This document shows positions 9,321 through 19,003 of a stretch of DNA of 64,000 nt, piece after piece. Each line of letters begins with the position of its first letter. Position 1 is the stretch's first letter. The notes below the pieces were generated by a model, which had not been told where the DNA came from, ran no database searches, and was given only the letters and a program-made list of their open reading frames with translations. This DNA is from an uncultured Verrucomicrobiota bacterium (GTDB lineage Bacteria > Verrucomicrobiota > Verrucomicrobiia > Opitutales > Opitutaceae), in the NCBI GenBank assembly GCA_913058185.1, contig CAJXQX010000002.1:1-64000 (forward strand). The letters run 5' to 3'. A program made the translations under genes and the position numbers.

Positions 9321-12300
9321 CTAAACTCCGCCTTCGGGTTGGAGTTTCAGAGGCGATCCCGTGGGCGTCACGAACTCTACCCGTAGGCCAACATCGCCGC
9401 GTCTCCCGCGATCAACGGCGAAAGTCAATGTCCGGCGACCCGGCGACAGGTCAAACGGCTGAGACAAGTCGGTCACCTTCTCGCCATCGACCCAAAGTTC
9501 GAGTCCTACCAGATCGTTGATTTCGAGATTCACCGCGCCAGCTGCTTGCACCCGCACAAAACCACGGGCCCAGACTTTCGCAGCATCCCCCAAACCACTG
9601 GCAGGCACTTCACCGCTCACGAGGCTGTAGGCTGGCGACCATGCGGCGGCGTCGCCGGGGGGATTATTCCCCGCGCGCGCCATCACCCGCCACTTGCGAA
9701 TCACGGGACTCTCATCGTTGGCATACGCGCCGGGACGACCTAACACCGAAAGGAACTTAGCCAGATTGAGAAACTCCTGACGGCTCTGCAGCCCATCGGC
9801 CAGACCCGCGGGCATGAGCGATGGCATGATGGTCTTTCTGATAATGTCGGCAACACTGAGCGTCACTTCCGCCCCACCCTGTGCTGAGTCGCGAAACGTG
9901 ACTTCGCTTTCGCTCTCGTAGGTGATGACGCCCATACGCATGGAATCATCCGTCATGGTGAACATGACGTTCTCGAAATGTTCAGCGGTGGCCGCGTTCG
10001 GCGAGAGAATCGACTCGACCATGTAGCTCGTGCCGGCTGCGCCGCCGACGGCGACGAGATTGGGTCCGATCTCTGGCCCCACCGGACCAATGCCATGACA
10101 GCTGGTGCACGCGATCTCCGGGTTCCGGAAAACCAATTCACCGCGCACCGCATCACCATACTTTTCAACGTCGACGACCAACGCCGATTGATCTTCCTGC
10201 AAAAGGGCAGCGCTGAGGGACGAGGCTGATTCCATCTCAAAGAACGGAGTCAATTGCTTGGACAACTGACCTGTTTGGCGATGCCAACTCGCCACGGCGG
10301 CTACGACCTTCGGGTGAATCGCGATGCCCTCCAGCACTGACGCGAGCACCCCGTCACCCCTACGAACTCTCAAGAAACCACCGACCAATGCGACGGGATC
10401 GACGGCGCCCGGATCGTCGTCCAACAACTCCCGCGCCGCCTCTTTGGCAAATTCAATATCCGCCCGGGTCAACGCCGTAGTGGCCGTATAACGTGCCTCA
10501 ATATCACCACTGGCCGCGATCTCCCGCAGGGCATTCACAAACTCCGTCGAGCCGAGCTCAGCCGCCGCCATGGCCGCAGCTTCACGAACAGCCGGAGACC
10601 GGTTCTTATCGCGTAAAACTCCGAGTAAATCATTGCCGGCTATCTTAACCTTCCAGGCGCCCAAATTGGCGGCGACAGCCGCAGCAAGGTCATCATTGGA
10701 GTGAGAAAGCTGGGAGCGTAGCGCGGACGTGCGTCGGGGAGTATCCAAACTGCTTTGATTGCTGACTTCCTCCAGTGCGGCCAACATGCCGACAGCGGCA
10801 GCGTCCGACTTCACGGTGCCCTTGGCTACGGCATTCACGACGATCTGCAACAATGGAGCTGACGGGGTTTTGACGAACATCGCGCTCACCTGATCAATCT
10901 CCGTTTGGTTGGGTGCGGGGTCTGCCAACAACGCGATCAACCGCCGGTCAATACCGATGCCTGCCGACTGCTCGGCGAACTCACGGTGCGCCGGATCGGC
11001 AAAATTCAGCTCCCCCGCCTCCATTGCCGGCATCCAGTAAGGTCGCAGCGCCGCGAGTGTCGGCGAAAGCACGGCTTCGATAAAGCGATCCTGGGGGTGA
11101 TCCAGCACATTCAAAATTGCGGGAAGCACTTCGGGCCGTTCAGCATAACTGGCCGACAGTAGCGCCTGCATGCGGGCCCGGGGAAACGGGTCAGCAGCCA
11201 AGTTCGCGATCATCCCCACCGGGTCGGACAAGGCATCCTGCCAATCGCGAATGACGCGAGCGCCGGCGGTGCGGGCGCGGCCATCCTCGGCGGAGAGCAC
11301 TCTGGTCAAAATCATTTCACTGGTGCGCTCGACATTTTGACACGCCCACATCGCCTCAACGAGGCAGTGATCGTAATCAGTTCGGGTTGAATCAAGCGCC
11401 GTCACCCAACCCTCCACCGCGGCAAGCACGGCATCAGGATCACGTTCGCTGAGTTCCTTACGCGCTTGGTGTCGCGTCCAGGTTTCGGGGCTCCCCAGCT
11501 GTTCCACCAGATGCGGAATCGAGCGGCCGACGAGTTCCGGTTTCTTAACCAAGGGACGATCCTTGTGCGTGATGCGCCAGATACGGCCGCGCTCATGGTC
11601 GCGGCGGGGATCCCGAAAATCGTGCTGGGCGTGGTTGATGATCGAGTTATACCAATCGGCCACGTAGACCGCGCCATCGGGTCCGATTTTGCAATCCACC
11701 GGACGGAAGTTCGGGTGCTTCGATGAAATGAGGGGCGACAACACGTTGGCGCTAAACCCGGCTCCATCTTCGACAAACTCATAGCGCACGACGGTGCGGC
11801 TCTTGAAGCGGCAGGTTAAGAACTGGCCTTGAATATCATGAGGTAAATGGGTCCCGGAAGCGAGGTCTCCCCCACATTGCTTTTCGGTCGTGATCAGGGG
11901 GCGAATCGGCGGCCGTTCCATCATCGCACCGGTTCCCGGCTCGAGGTAGAGGATGCGCGGATTGTTGGCCATGAACGACTGTCCCCAATGATCGAATACG
12001 AGCCCCCAGGGGTTGCCCCCGGTGCCGCGGGCGAACATCTGCAACTCCTGCGTGCGGGGGTTATATTGATACACCCCGCCGTTAAAATTACGCACCAACC
12101 CGTGCTGGGTTTCCACCTGGGTGTTCAGAAAAATACCTTCTTGGAAATAGATCTTCCCATCGGGGCCGCGGCGCCACGCGCTGATGGAGTGGTGGCTGTC
12201 CTCGATTCCGAAACCGGTCAGGGCGAGTTCCTTCACATCCGCCACATCATCGCCGTCGGTATCTTTCAGGAAAAAGACATCTGGAGATTGTCCCACGATG

Positions 12301-12746
12301 ACCCCGCCATTGGTGAGTTCGATACCCGTCGGAATATAGAGCCCGTCGGCGAAAACGGTAGACTTGTCGGCGCGACCATCTCCATCGACGTCCTCGAGGA
12401 TGATGATTTTGTCATTGGCGACCTCCCCGGGCTCGATCTGCGGGTAGGCCCACGAACAGGCCACCCAGAGGCGGCCGCGCGAATCCCACGCCATGTGAAT
12501 CGGATTCGCGAGCATCGGATCGGAGGCGAACAGGTTCACCTCATACCCCGGCAACAACTCAAAATTCTCCAGCTCTGAAGCCGGATCGTGGTTGTTCATC
12601 AGATCGACGTCGGCGTCCTGGAGATTTCGGATGCCATCGGCGCCTTGGGCCATTGCTGAGTGAGCAAATGCCAACGTGGCGAGCAAGCCGGCGAGAAGGG
12701 GTTTCGGGAAAGTCATTAAACAGCGGGGAAATAAAGGGGCATTCAT
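9321..12746 (-). CDS. Large PVC-type membrane-bound dehydrogenase with heme c site and HEAT-like repeats
   Basis: A 1141-residue exported protein. The order is a signal peptide; a beta-propeller dehydrogenase region (about 40-400) that includes calcium-loop motifs DVDGDGRAD and DTDGDDVAD; a long alpha-helical HEAT-like repeat region (about 410-800); a cytochrome c segment with the heme motif CTSCH near residue 880; and a C-terminal beta-rich domain with LELWVDGEKV, as in PA14-like modules. These proteins are typical of Planctomycetes and Verrucomicrobia and are thought to oxidise sugars in the periplasm, passing electrons to cytochrome c. Its ATG overlaps the stop of the upstream gene (ATGA), so translation is coupled; a second ATG at 12716 is also possible. 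It is the last of a three-gene coupled operon (14868-9321). Confidence 0.88.
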   Translation of the reverse strand: MNAPLFPRCLMTFPKPLLAGLLATLAFAHSAMAQGADGIRNLQDADVDLMNNHDPASELENFELLPGYEVNLFASDPMLANPIHMAWDSRGRLWVACSWAYPQIEPGEVANDKIIILEDVDGDGRADKSTVFADGLYIPTGIELTNGGVIVGQSPDVFFLKDTDGDDVADVKELALTGFGIEDSHHSISAWRRGPDGKIYFQEGIFLNTQVETQHGLVRNFNGGVYQYNPRTQELQMFARGTGGNPWGLVFDHWGQSFMANNPRILYLEPGTGAMMERPPIRPLITTEKQCGGDLASGTHLPHDIQGQFLTCRFKSRTVVRYEFVEDGAGFSANVLSPLISSKHPNFRPVDCKIGPDGAVYVADWYNSIINHAQHDFRDPRRDHERGRIWRITHKDRPLVKKPELVGRSIPHLVEQLGSPETWTRHQARKELSERDPDAVLAAVEGWVTALDSTRTDYDHCLVEAMWACQNVERTSEMILTRVLSAEDGRARTAGARVIRDWQDALSDPVGMIANLAADPFPRARMQALLSASYAERPEVLPAILNVLDHPQDRFIEAVLSPTLAALRPYWMPAMEAGELNFADPAHREFAEQSAGIGIDRRLIALLADPAPNQTEIDQVSAMFVKTPSAPLLQIVVNAVAKGTVKSDAAAVGMLAALEEVSNQSSLDTPRRTSALRSQLSHSNDDLAAAVAANLGAWKVKIAGNDLLGVLRDKNRSPAVREAAAMAAAELGSTEFVNALREIAASGDIEARYTATTALTRADIEFAKEAARELLDDDPGAVDPVALVGGFLRVRRGDGVLASVLEGIAIHPKVVAAVASWHRQTGQLSKQLTPFFEMESASSLSAALLQEDQSALVVDVEKYGDAVRGELVFRNPEIACTSCHGIGPVGPEIGPNLVAVGGAAGTSYMVESILSPNAATAEHFENVMFTMTDDSMRMGVITYESESEVTFRDSAQGGAEVTLSVADIIRKTIMPSLMPAGLADGLQSRQEFLNLAKFLSVLGRPGAYANDESPVIRKWRVMARAGNNPPGDAAAWSPAYSLVSGEVPASGLGDAAKVWARGFVRVQAAGAVNLEINDLVGLELWVDGEKVTDLSQPFDLSPGRRTLTFAVDRGRRGDVGLRVEFVTPTGSPLKLQPEGGV

Positions 12747-14005
12747 GGTTTTACGGGGACGAGCCGCCAGGTGCGGACCTTGAGGTCGAGTCCAGCCTTC
12801 AGGGCCTCATCGGCCTGGTTGGTGAGATTATTGAACTCTATAATTTCTCCCGGCAGCGCACGCCCGCTGGGGGAATGACGACGCTCGCCCACGATATGAA
12901 CTTGGTTGAGTGCCTTCCATCCGTAGATGAATTGGAGGTTCTTATCTACGACAGCAGCACGATAGGATTCCGCCGCCTGATGAGCGGGTGAGTTGTCGAT
13001 GAACACACCGCGCGACCAGGCGTCATGACTGGCGGTGACGACGGACTGACCGTCAACCCGGAGCGCATAAGTTCCGGGCGCCAGATTCTCAATCGTGAGC
13101 GTGTCGCGTTGCCTGGCCAGTGGCGGCGGCAACGTCTCGCCACTCGGCGGCGGCAACGAAGGAGGCGTATCTTCTCCGATCACAAAAGCGAGCTCGTCGT
13201 TTTCCTGAAACGTTTCGATGACCGACACCCCGTTCGCTTCCGCTTTCCGGGCTGCCGCATCGATGCGGATTTCCCATGAGGGCACATCGGTTGAAGAACC
13301 ATCGGAGAGGAGCTTCTCGCCGAAGAACCGGCCAATCGCCCAATAGCCATAGGCGGTCGGATGAATGCCGTTGGTCGTGGTGCGCGGTCCGACCCGTGAC
13401 TCCCCGAGCGTGCGAGACGGTTCGAACAGATTGATAAAGGGAATCCCGTTCGCCACGGCCACTGCGCTCATGGCTTCGGTGTAGGCGGCCAGGTCGTGAT
13501 TCCGCTGCGCCACGGCGGGGGTCAACTCACCCAGGTTTTCATACGCGATGGGCGAGACCAGAACCAGCCGCACCGGCGATCTGCCGTTGTAGCTCTTAGC
13601 GGTGTGCGACGCGATGAACGTGGTCAGATCACGCTGGAAAGCTTCAAGCCCGGCTTCACCCGCGAAGGATTCACCCATGCCGAAGCAGGCTATGATCACG
13701 TCCGTTTGATGGGCCGTGAGGGTGGATGCTTCGGTCGGGAAGTTGGTAGGACGATTGCGGATCGTCAGCGTATCGCCGCCCCAGCCGAGGTTCCGAATCG
13801 ACACCGGATTCTCGCGGGTCTGGTTGAGCAAAAACGTCTCCAGGTAACCGTGAGTGCGAAGCTGGTCGGCAAACGTATTGCCCACGATGGCGATCCGATC
13901 GCCCCCGCTAATGGGCGCATCCGCTAACGCCGCCGGAGGCGGCCAGAGCATCAGCGCGAACGCTACGAGACCAACCCGATGAGGCAGTCGCATCGTGGTG
14001 ATCAT
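12743..14005 (-). CDS. Secreted SGNH/GDSL-like hydrolase lacking the canonical nucleophile serine
   Basis: A 420-residue exported protein of the SGNH fold. Block I reads RIAIVGNTFAD where a GDS motif is expected, so the usual serine is replaced. Block II NLGWGGD is present, block III reads FGMGES, and the last block GIHPTAYGYW keeps the histidine. Many PVC proteins of this type have the same GNTF form next to membrane-bound dehydrogenases, so the family may have a non-esterase role or use another residue. The second half has a beta-rich segment. The ATG at 14005 overlaps the stop of the ThuA-like gene (ATGA), and its own stop overlaps the next start (ATGA). The three products are therefore probably made in fixed ratio. 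Confidence 0.8.
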   Translation of the reverse strand: MITTMRLPHRVGLVAFALMLWPPPAALADAPISGGDRIAIVGNTFADQLRTHGYLETFLLNQTRENPVSIRNLGWGGDTLTIRNRPTNFPTEASTLTAHQTDVIIACFGMGESFAGEAGLEAFQRDLTTFIASHTAKSYNGRSPVRLVLVSPIAYENLGELTPAVAQRNHDLAAYTEAMSAVAVANGIPFINLFEPSRTLGESRVGPRTTTNGIHPTAYGYWAIGRFFGEKLLSDGSSTDVPSWEIRIDAAARKAEANGVSVIETFQENDELAFVIGEDTPPSLPPPSGETLPPPLARQRDTLTIENLAPGTYALRVDGQSVVTASHDAWSRGVFIDNSPAHQAAESYRAAVVDKNLQFIYGWKALNQVHIVGERRHSPSGRALPGEIIEFNNLTNQADEALKAGLDLKVRTWRLVPVKP

Positions 14006-14868
14006 TTGTCGACGCGGTCGATATTCCACGTGGTCATCTTGGCATCGGCTGCGGGTAGCTCTTTACCGGTCGCCCACGATGCCGCGTTGATCATCATCCG
14101 CACGAAGGACTCCTCGGCGAAATCACCCGGGTGCCCCAGTGATGTGCCAAAAACCTTGCCACCCCACTCGTTCTCCCAAGCCCACGCAATGGTCGCGGTT
14201 TCCAACGCTTGGGTCTGAAACTGTCCAAAGTGGCGATTCAGTAAGCGCGGGTTGCCGGTGCCACTCCCGATCAACAAAGGCAGATATCCCTCCCCCATGA
14301 ATCCGAGATAAACCGTTCCGGGTGAAACCCAGCTCCGTTTGGTGACGTTGGTCATGATGGGATGGTTCATATTTTCGGCCAATATCCGGACATCCGTCTC
14401 ACTACTCTGATGCACAATATACATCGTCCCCATCGCCCGCGCTCCGAATGTATTATTCCACGCGAAGTTCGGATGGTCCTTCGGATACCTGAAACTGTGA
14501 CTGCTGGTGCGCAGCCCGATGACTGGTTTACCGGATTCCAGATAATCTAAAATGGGCTGAAGCTCTGCATCCGGAAGTTGCATGAATCGGGTGAAGAAGA
14601 TCACCAGATCGGCATCGGCCAACACCTCGATGCCGGGTAGCACATTCTCCGTTTTCTTCTCCGGATCACCCTCGTCCATCACGACGGTGGTGCGAAACCC
14701 AAACCGCTCCAGCTCTTCCGCAAACACCGGCATGGTCAGCTCGGGCGAATAGTGGAGCGTGCCCACGACCAAAACGACATGGGGCCTCTTATCCTCCGCG
14801 GAGGACATCACCGCGGAGGTGACGAGAATTAGAGCAACAAAGACAGAACGAAAGATGAGCGCTTTCAA
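14002..14868 (-). CDS. Secreted ThuA-like protein (class I amidotransferase-like fold)
   Basis: A 288-residue protein with signal peptide MKALIFRSVFVALILVTSA. The core (HVVLVVGTLHYSPELTMPVFAEEL ... VIGLRTSSHSFRYP) is the ThuA domain, a flavodoxin-like fold linked to trehalose and other sugar oxidation in rhizobia and often found beside PVC dehydrogenases. The reaction is not established; a role as partner of the downstream dehydrogenase is inferred from coupling. It is the first gene of the operon ending at 9321, and its promoter must lie in the 339-bp gap upstream, which has a CCCC/GGGG dyad. Confidence 0.85.
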   Translation of the reverse strand: MKALIFRSVFVALILVTSAVMSSAEDKRPHVVLVVGTLHYSPELTMPVFAEELERFGFRTTVVMDEGDPEKKTENVLPGIEVLADADLVIFFTRFMQLPDAELQPILDYLESGKPVIGLRTSSHSFRYPKDHPNFAWNNTFGARAMGTMYIVHQSSETDVRILAENMNHPIMTNVTKRSWVSPGTVYLGFMGEGYLPLLIGSGTGNPRLLNRHFGQFQTQALETATIAWAWENEWGGKVFGTSLGHPGDFAEESFVRMMINAASWATGKELPAADAKMTTWNIDRVDK

Positions 14869-15207
14869 TACAGGGTAAGGAGTTGAATTAAAAATCTGAT
14901 CCCGTCAGCGGTTCTAAAATCCATCATCGAATTCGGCCGCCTTCTAAAGGTCTAGGGGGCAAAAAAGAGACTCCGACGGGGTTAAGAACACACGCAACGA
15001 AACGAGGAAGCGGTCAGACTACCCGAAATCGCCCCCCATTGCTACCCCGAGATTGGGGGGTAAAGGCAATCACGCGGGTTTCCTCACCCAGCGTGACATA
15101 GAGCTTCAGCACCGTGGTTTCGGAGCGCGAGCACCCTTATTTCCGCCCAACGTCGGCGTTCACGCGGGCAGTTTGCCGCGTCGCGGTGCAACGCGTTGTT
15201 CCCTTGT
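14869..15207. other. Promoter-bearing gap upstream of the ThuA/SGNH/dehydrogenase operon
   Basis: 339 bp with no supportable gene. Besides the dyad at 15043 it has a half-site-like CTAGGGGGC at about 14952. The left end is downstream of GH20. Confidence 0.5.
15043..15062. promoter_or_regulatory. CCCC-N6/7-GGGG dyad, site 2
   Basis: TACCCCGAGATTGGGGGGTA, with the outer TA bases symmetrical. The site is about 175 bp upstream of the ThuA-like gene start at 14868. The G-run is six long, so the centre can be read as N6 or N7. Confidence 0.5.
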
Positions 15208-16869
15208 CTATCGGAGGGTCTTCCTAGCATCCCCCAGGCTCTTGAGTAAATCAGGATTGTTTTTGCTCCAATACCAGACTCCTAGGGCGTCGTAACGCTT
15301 CAGCTGATAAGGAATCAGCACCTTGTCGCGGTAATCATCCCAACTGAGAATGGATGAATTCTCGCTTTTTCCGCCGCGCCAGAGCCGTTCGGAAAAGGCC
15401 GCTAGACGGGGAAAGGTGCGGTCTCCAAAATCCTTCATTGTTATGATTTGCTCACTCCAAGTGCAGGCAATCGCACCGAGCGCCAGCTTGGGGGTATCCG
15501 CCGTGACGCCACGCATGTCGCCATAGGGATCCCAGTTGTAGACTTCTGCCGTCGAAATCGGTTTAGCCCAACCGGGGTAGCCTTCCTCCGGCTTGACGTT
15601 CGGCATGTCAAAATAGGTCCAATAAGCCGGAGACATGATAAAGGGCTGTCGCCTCTGGTTCAGTTCTTCATCGACCATGTTTGGGAGATTCCTCCACCAG
15701 TAATTCTTACCGTATCGCCACCAGTGCACCACCGTATCTTTGTCATGGAATCCGTGCATAAAGGCATCGTCCCAAACAATCGGCGTCTTTTTCAGATCAT
15801 CCTTGATAAATGTGGTCATTTCTCTGGCTAGGTCGAGTAGCTGGGCATCCGTATAAAGCTTCTCTTTGGCTCCGTGATTCACCTCATCAAAGCCGAGATG
15901 GATGAACTCGGGATCAAACAAGTCATTGATCTCGATCAGCACCTTTTTTGCGAAGTCGCGCGCCAGGGCATCGCCACGGATTACCTTCGCGGGATCGCGC
16001 TCGTCCATCGGATGTTTTAACTCGGGATACGCCCGGATGGCGGCGCCCATATGCCCGGGCATGTCAATCTCGGGAATGATCGAAACATAACGGCTCTGGG
16101 CAAAGGCAGTAATCTCTCTGACCTCTTCCTGCGTCAGGAATTTAGCCGGCGCCTCGGGGTCCGATTTGTTACCGATTGCACCGACCGTCGTCAGTTTGGG
16201 GTAGGCCTTGATCTCAACGCGCCAGCCCTGGACGTCAGTCAGATGGAGATGCAGTGTGTTGAGCTTGTGCATCGCCATGCTGTTGATGATTTTCAACAGC
16301 TCTTGTTTAGTTCGGAAGTGGCGTGAGATATCCACGTGCAAACCGCGGATTTTACCCATCGAGGGTTTGTCTTTGATCGTCAGGGCATCGACGGTCAGTT
16401 CCATGCCTTGCACGGGCGTGTCGGCATAGATTCCTGGCGGCAGCAGCTGAAACAACGTCTGCACACCATAAAAGAGGCCGCTTTCGCTTTTTCCGATTAT
16501 GGTGATTTTGTCTCCGCTGCTCTCGAAGTAATACGCGTCGGCTTCGGGAAATTCGATGATTTCGGGAGCGACCTTAAGAATGATCGCGTTCGTCCCTCCG
16601 GATTTATGGATCGCTAGTTTTAATCCCACTGCCGCGGCAATCCGGCTTTGCAGATACTCGGCGGAGGCCCTGCTCTTTTCGCCCAAATAAACAATCGAGG
16701 TGGCACCGGTAATTCCGAATCGATGCTCTTTCTTTGCTTCGATCGAAAGAGGCATAGGGATGATGCCAAAGCTGTTTTTTGAGCTTCTAGGTTCTGCGGC
16801 TGCGGTGAAGACCAGGCAGAGGCCGACACCCACTATCCCGACAATGGTGTTAAATGAGTATTTATTCAT
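15208..16869 (-). CDS. GH20 beta-N-acetylhexosaminidase, secreted
   Basis: A 553-residue exported glycosidase that would release terminal N-acetylglucosamine or N-acetylgalactosamine. After the signal peptide (MNKYSFNTIVGIVGVGLCLV) there is an N-terminal GH20b domain (about 35-160) and then the TIM barrel: GLHVDISRHFRTKQELL, LNTLHLHLTDVQGWRVEI, SIIPEIDMPGHMGAA and the catalytic pair in FIHLGFDEVNHG. The usual HxGGDE motif is here HLGFDE. The aspartate-glutamate pair that uses the substrate N-acetyl group is kept. The C-terminal part ends with a conserved tryptophan-rich segment (GVWYWSKNNPDLL). Its ATG overlaps the stop of the phosphoesterase gene (ATGA). The presence of hexosaminidase suggests amino sugars, or a glycosaminoglycan-like glycan, among the substrates. 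Confidence 0.92.
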   Translation of the reverse strand: MNKYSFNTIVGIVGVGLCLVFTAAAEPRSSKNSFGIIPMPLSIEAKKEHRFGITGATSIVYLGEKSRASAEYLQSRIAAAVGLKLAIHKSGGTNAIILKVAPEIIEFPEADAYYFESSGDKITIIGKSESGLFYGVQTLFQLLPPGIYADTPVQGMELTVDALTIKDKPSMGKIRGLHVDISRHFRTKQELLKIINSMAMHKLNTLHLHLTDVQGWRVEIKAYPKLTTVGAIGNKSDPEAPAKFLTQEEVREITAFAQSRYVSIIPEIDMPGHMGAAIRAYPELKHPMDERDPAKVIRGDALARDFAKKVLIEINDLFDPEFIHLGFDEVNHGAKEKLYTDAQLLDLAREMTTFIKDDLKKTPIVWDDAFMHGFHDKDTVVHWWRYGKNYWWRNLPNMVDEELNQRRQPFIMSPAYWTYFDMPNVKPEEGYPGWAKPISTAEVYNWDPYGDMRGVTADTPKLALGAIACTWSEQIITMKDFGDRTFPRLAAFSERLWRGGKSENSSILSWDDYRDKVLIPYQLKRYDALGVWYWSKNNPDLLKSLGDARKTLR

Positions 16870-17822
16870 GCTGTCTCGTCTTTCAAATTGATCTGTCGCC
16901 GATCACCGTGCTGCGGGTGTTTGCGCTTGAGGCAGTGCAACTCCAGGTCAGCGGAAGTTTCAGTGAGCTTCATATCGACCCAGCCATGCGCATGGCCTTT
17001 CCCGAAATAGTAGCTGACTGCCGGTTGGTTAATGAGATGAAGATGGTCCCGCCGATCATGCTGCCACTCATGCGTGTGCCCATAAAAATAGGCCTTGGCG
17101 TGCTTTCGTTCGGCCAGAATTCCCAACAGAGATGACCCATCACTCATGCCCGGGATGGGACGCACGCCGCGGTTGGGATACGGATTGAAGTGACCAAAGA
17201 TGAGAGCGGGCTTATCCGCTTGGTCATCGAGTTGTTGGGCGAGCCAGTCCAATTGTTCGTCTCCTAGGACTCCTTTTCTTCCTGAATCCAACAATACGAG
17301 GTTCGCGTGCGGCAGTTCAATCACGCCCGCCTGAACGCCCATGTGCTCTCTCTTCAGGAACGAGAGCAAGTCCCACATGATCTCACGATTGTCGTGATTT
17401 CCAATTGTTACGTGCACGGTGATGCCTGCGGCCCGAATCGGTTCCACCAGCCGAAGAAACTCTTTGTATTCGGCTTCTGTTCCTCTGCTGAGGGCACAGT
17501 CACCGTTAACGATCAGGTGAGCCGGTCGAGGACTGAGTGCGACTACGCTCTTGGCTGTCTGGGCTAGAGAATCCGCCATGTTCACCCCCTCATGCTCGGA
17601 CTCCTTGACGGGCGAACCAGGCCACTTCGTTCCCGGGTAGACACGACTTGGATCGGCGCTGATGTGGGTATCCGCAAGCAGCGCAACTCGGTTTTGGTCG
17701 AACCGAGCAAGTTTACTATCAGCGGCAACCAACGCACGAGACGTTATCATTGCCGTGCCGCCAAGAGCGACTGAGCCCTTGATAAATTGACGACGCGTGA
17801 TCGGGGGAAGAATGATGGGCAT
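16866..17822 (-). CDS. Calcineurin-like metallophosphoesterase with Tat signal
   Basis: A 318-residue exported phosphoesterase. The N-terminus TRRQFIKGS followed by a hydrophobic stretch is a Tat signal, so the protein is folded and metal-loaded before export. Metal-site motifs are all present: LLADTHIS, VNGDCA, TIGNHDN, IFGHFNP and FYGHTHEW. Substrate unknown; candidates are phosphorylated or cyclic-phosphate groups on glycans or nucleotides. The stop overlaps the GH20 start, which implies coupled translation. It lies 98 bp downstream of another exported phosphatase-fold gene (EEP family), so the pair may both remove phosphate esters. Confidence 0.9.
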   Translation of the reverse strand: MPIILPPITRRQFIKGSVALGGTAMITSRALVAADSKLARFDQNRVALLADTHISADPSRVYPGTKWPGSPVKESEHEGVNMADSLAQTAKSVVALSPRPAHLIVNGDCALSRGTEAEYKEFLRLVEPIRAAGITVHVTIGNHDNREIMWDLLSFLKREHMGVQAGVIELPHANLVLLDSGRKGVLGDEQLDWLAQQLDDQADKPALIFGHFNPYPNRGVRPIPGMSDGSSLLGILAERKHAKAYFYGHTHEWQHDRRDHLHLINQPAVSYYFGKGHAHGWVDMKLTETSADLELHCLKRKHPQHGDRRQINLKDETA

Positions 17823-17920
17823 CTTAAATTTTCTTGGGCCGAGCGGGTGATGGATTTCGCAACGATGCTGTAGTGCTAATGGTGTTACTCCTAAGATCTA
17901 ACGCGATGGATTAGGCACGG

Positions 17921-18925
17921 CTATTTGCCGTCGTCAGCATCCGGTTTGTTAGCCTCTAGTTTTTTGATCTGGGTTGATGGGGGTAGCGTGAACGTCGCGA
18001 TGACGGCCCGGTGGTCAGAGGGATAAGGAGAAACTACAATGTCCGCGTTCTCTTTGTTTTCACCGACGATCTTTGTGTCGATAACCTCTACGCCTTCGCC
18101 TTTGAAATAAACAAAATCAATGCGGTCATGGTGGGTCTTGGGATCGTCGGCCTTCACGATAGGCGTCCAGGTGTAGCCCGGCTTTTTCATCTCGTCGGGA
18201 TAGACTGTGCGCCAGGCATCGGCAAAACCTGCTTTGGTGAATTTCTTAGAGGTGGGATACTCCACTTTGATGGGGTGGCGACCGGACTGGGCCGCTTCTT
18301 CGGTCCAGTCGAGGTGCGAAGGTTCATTAAAATCGCCGACCACAAAAACAGGAGCCTCTTTATCCGGGAGGGCACGTATCTGCGTGAGAAGTGCTGCAAT
18401 CTCCCCGCCACGCGCCTTTTTTGCAGCGGCGATCGCCTCAGCTTCGGTCTTGATGAAAGGAGTATCCGCGTGTTTGTGCCACGTTGGTTTAATGCCCAAA
18501 AGCTGGTAGGGCTGATATGGGTTGGATGCCAGGTGCAGGTTGAAGATGTAGGCTTCCTGGCCCGATGGCAGCATGACCCTGATGCCATCTGTCATCTCCT
18601 CGACAATTTCATAACGCGTTAAGATAACCCGATTCCTAGGGTTCTCATGGTGATTCCAGCCCAGCAACTGGGCCAACTCCTCCGCATTAACGCCGCTAGG
18701 GGAACGCGTTTCCTGAATGCCGACAATATCGGCCTTTGCCTCCTGAATAACTTTGGCAGTTTGGGACAATGTTTGCCCCCGGTAGGTGCCGCCGCGATAG
18801 ATATTGTAAGACATGACCTTCACGCTGGGGCCTTCGGTTTGGGCGGGCAGAGGATTTACAAAAGCCAGCCCAATTGTGAGCAGTATTCCTATAGCTGAAA
18901 TCGGGTGAATTGCTTTCTTCATCAT
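17921..18925 (-). CDS. Secreted endonuclease/exonuclease/phosphatase-family protein
   Basis: A 334-residue exported enzyme of the EEP fold. Signal peptide KKAIHPISAIGILLTIGLAF, then KVMSYNIYRGG, the metal glutamate in GIQETRSP, VVGDFNEPSH, and the C-terminal SDHRAVIATF histidine. The fold covers nucleases and phosphodiesterases including sphingomyelinase-like enzymes; the substrate is not clear. There is a two-codon choice at the start (ATGATG). It is 78 bp from the sulfatase upstream and 98 bp from the phosphoesterase downstream, so a unit 20446 to 15208 is likely. Confidence 0.87.
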   Translation of the reverse strand: MMKKAIHPISAIGILLTIGLAFVNPLPAQTEGPSVKVMSYNIYRGGTYRGQTLSQTAKVIQEAKADIVGIQETRSPSGVNAEELAQLLGWNHHENPRNRVILTRYEIVEEMTDGIRVMLPSGQEAYIFNLHLASNPYQPYQLLGIKPTWHKHADTPFIKTEAEAIAAAKKARGGEIAALLTQIRALPDKEAPVFVVGDFNEPSHLDWTEEAAQSGRHPIKVEYPTSKKFTKAGFADAWRTVYPDEMKKPGYTWTPIVKADDPKTHHDRIDFVYFKGEGVEVIDTKIVGENKENADIVVSPYPSDHRAVIATFTLPPSTQIKKLEANKPDADDGK

Positions 18926-19003
18926 ATCTAATATTTCTTATGCCAACGTTTCACATCAGCAGTTGGCGCGTCGGCGACAAGATGCTGGATGTGATTGTTC
19001 GGT

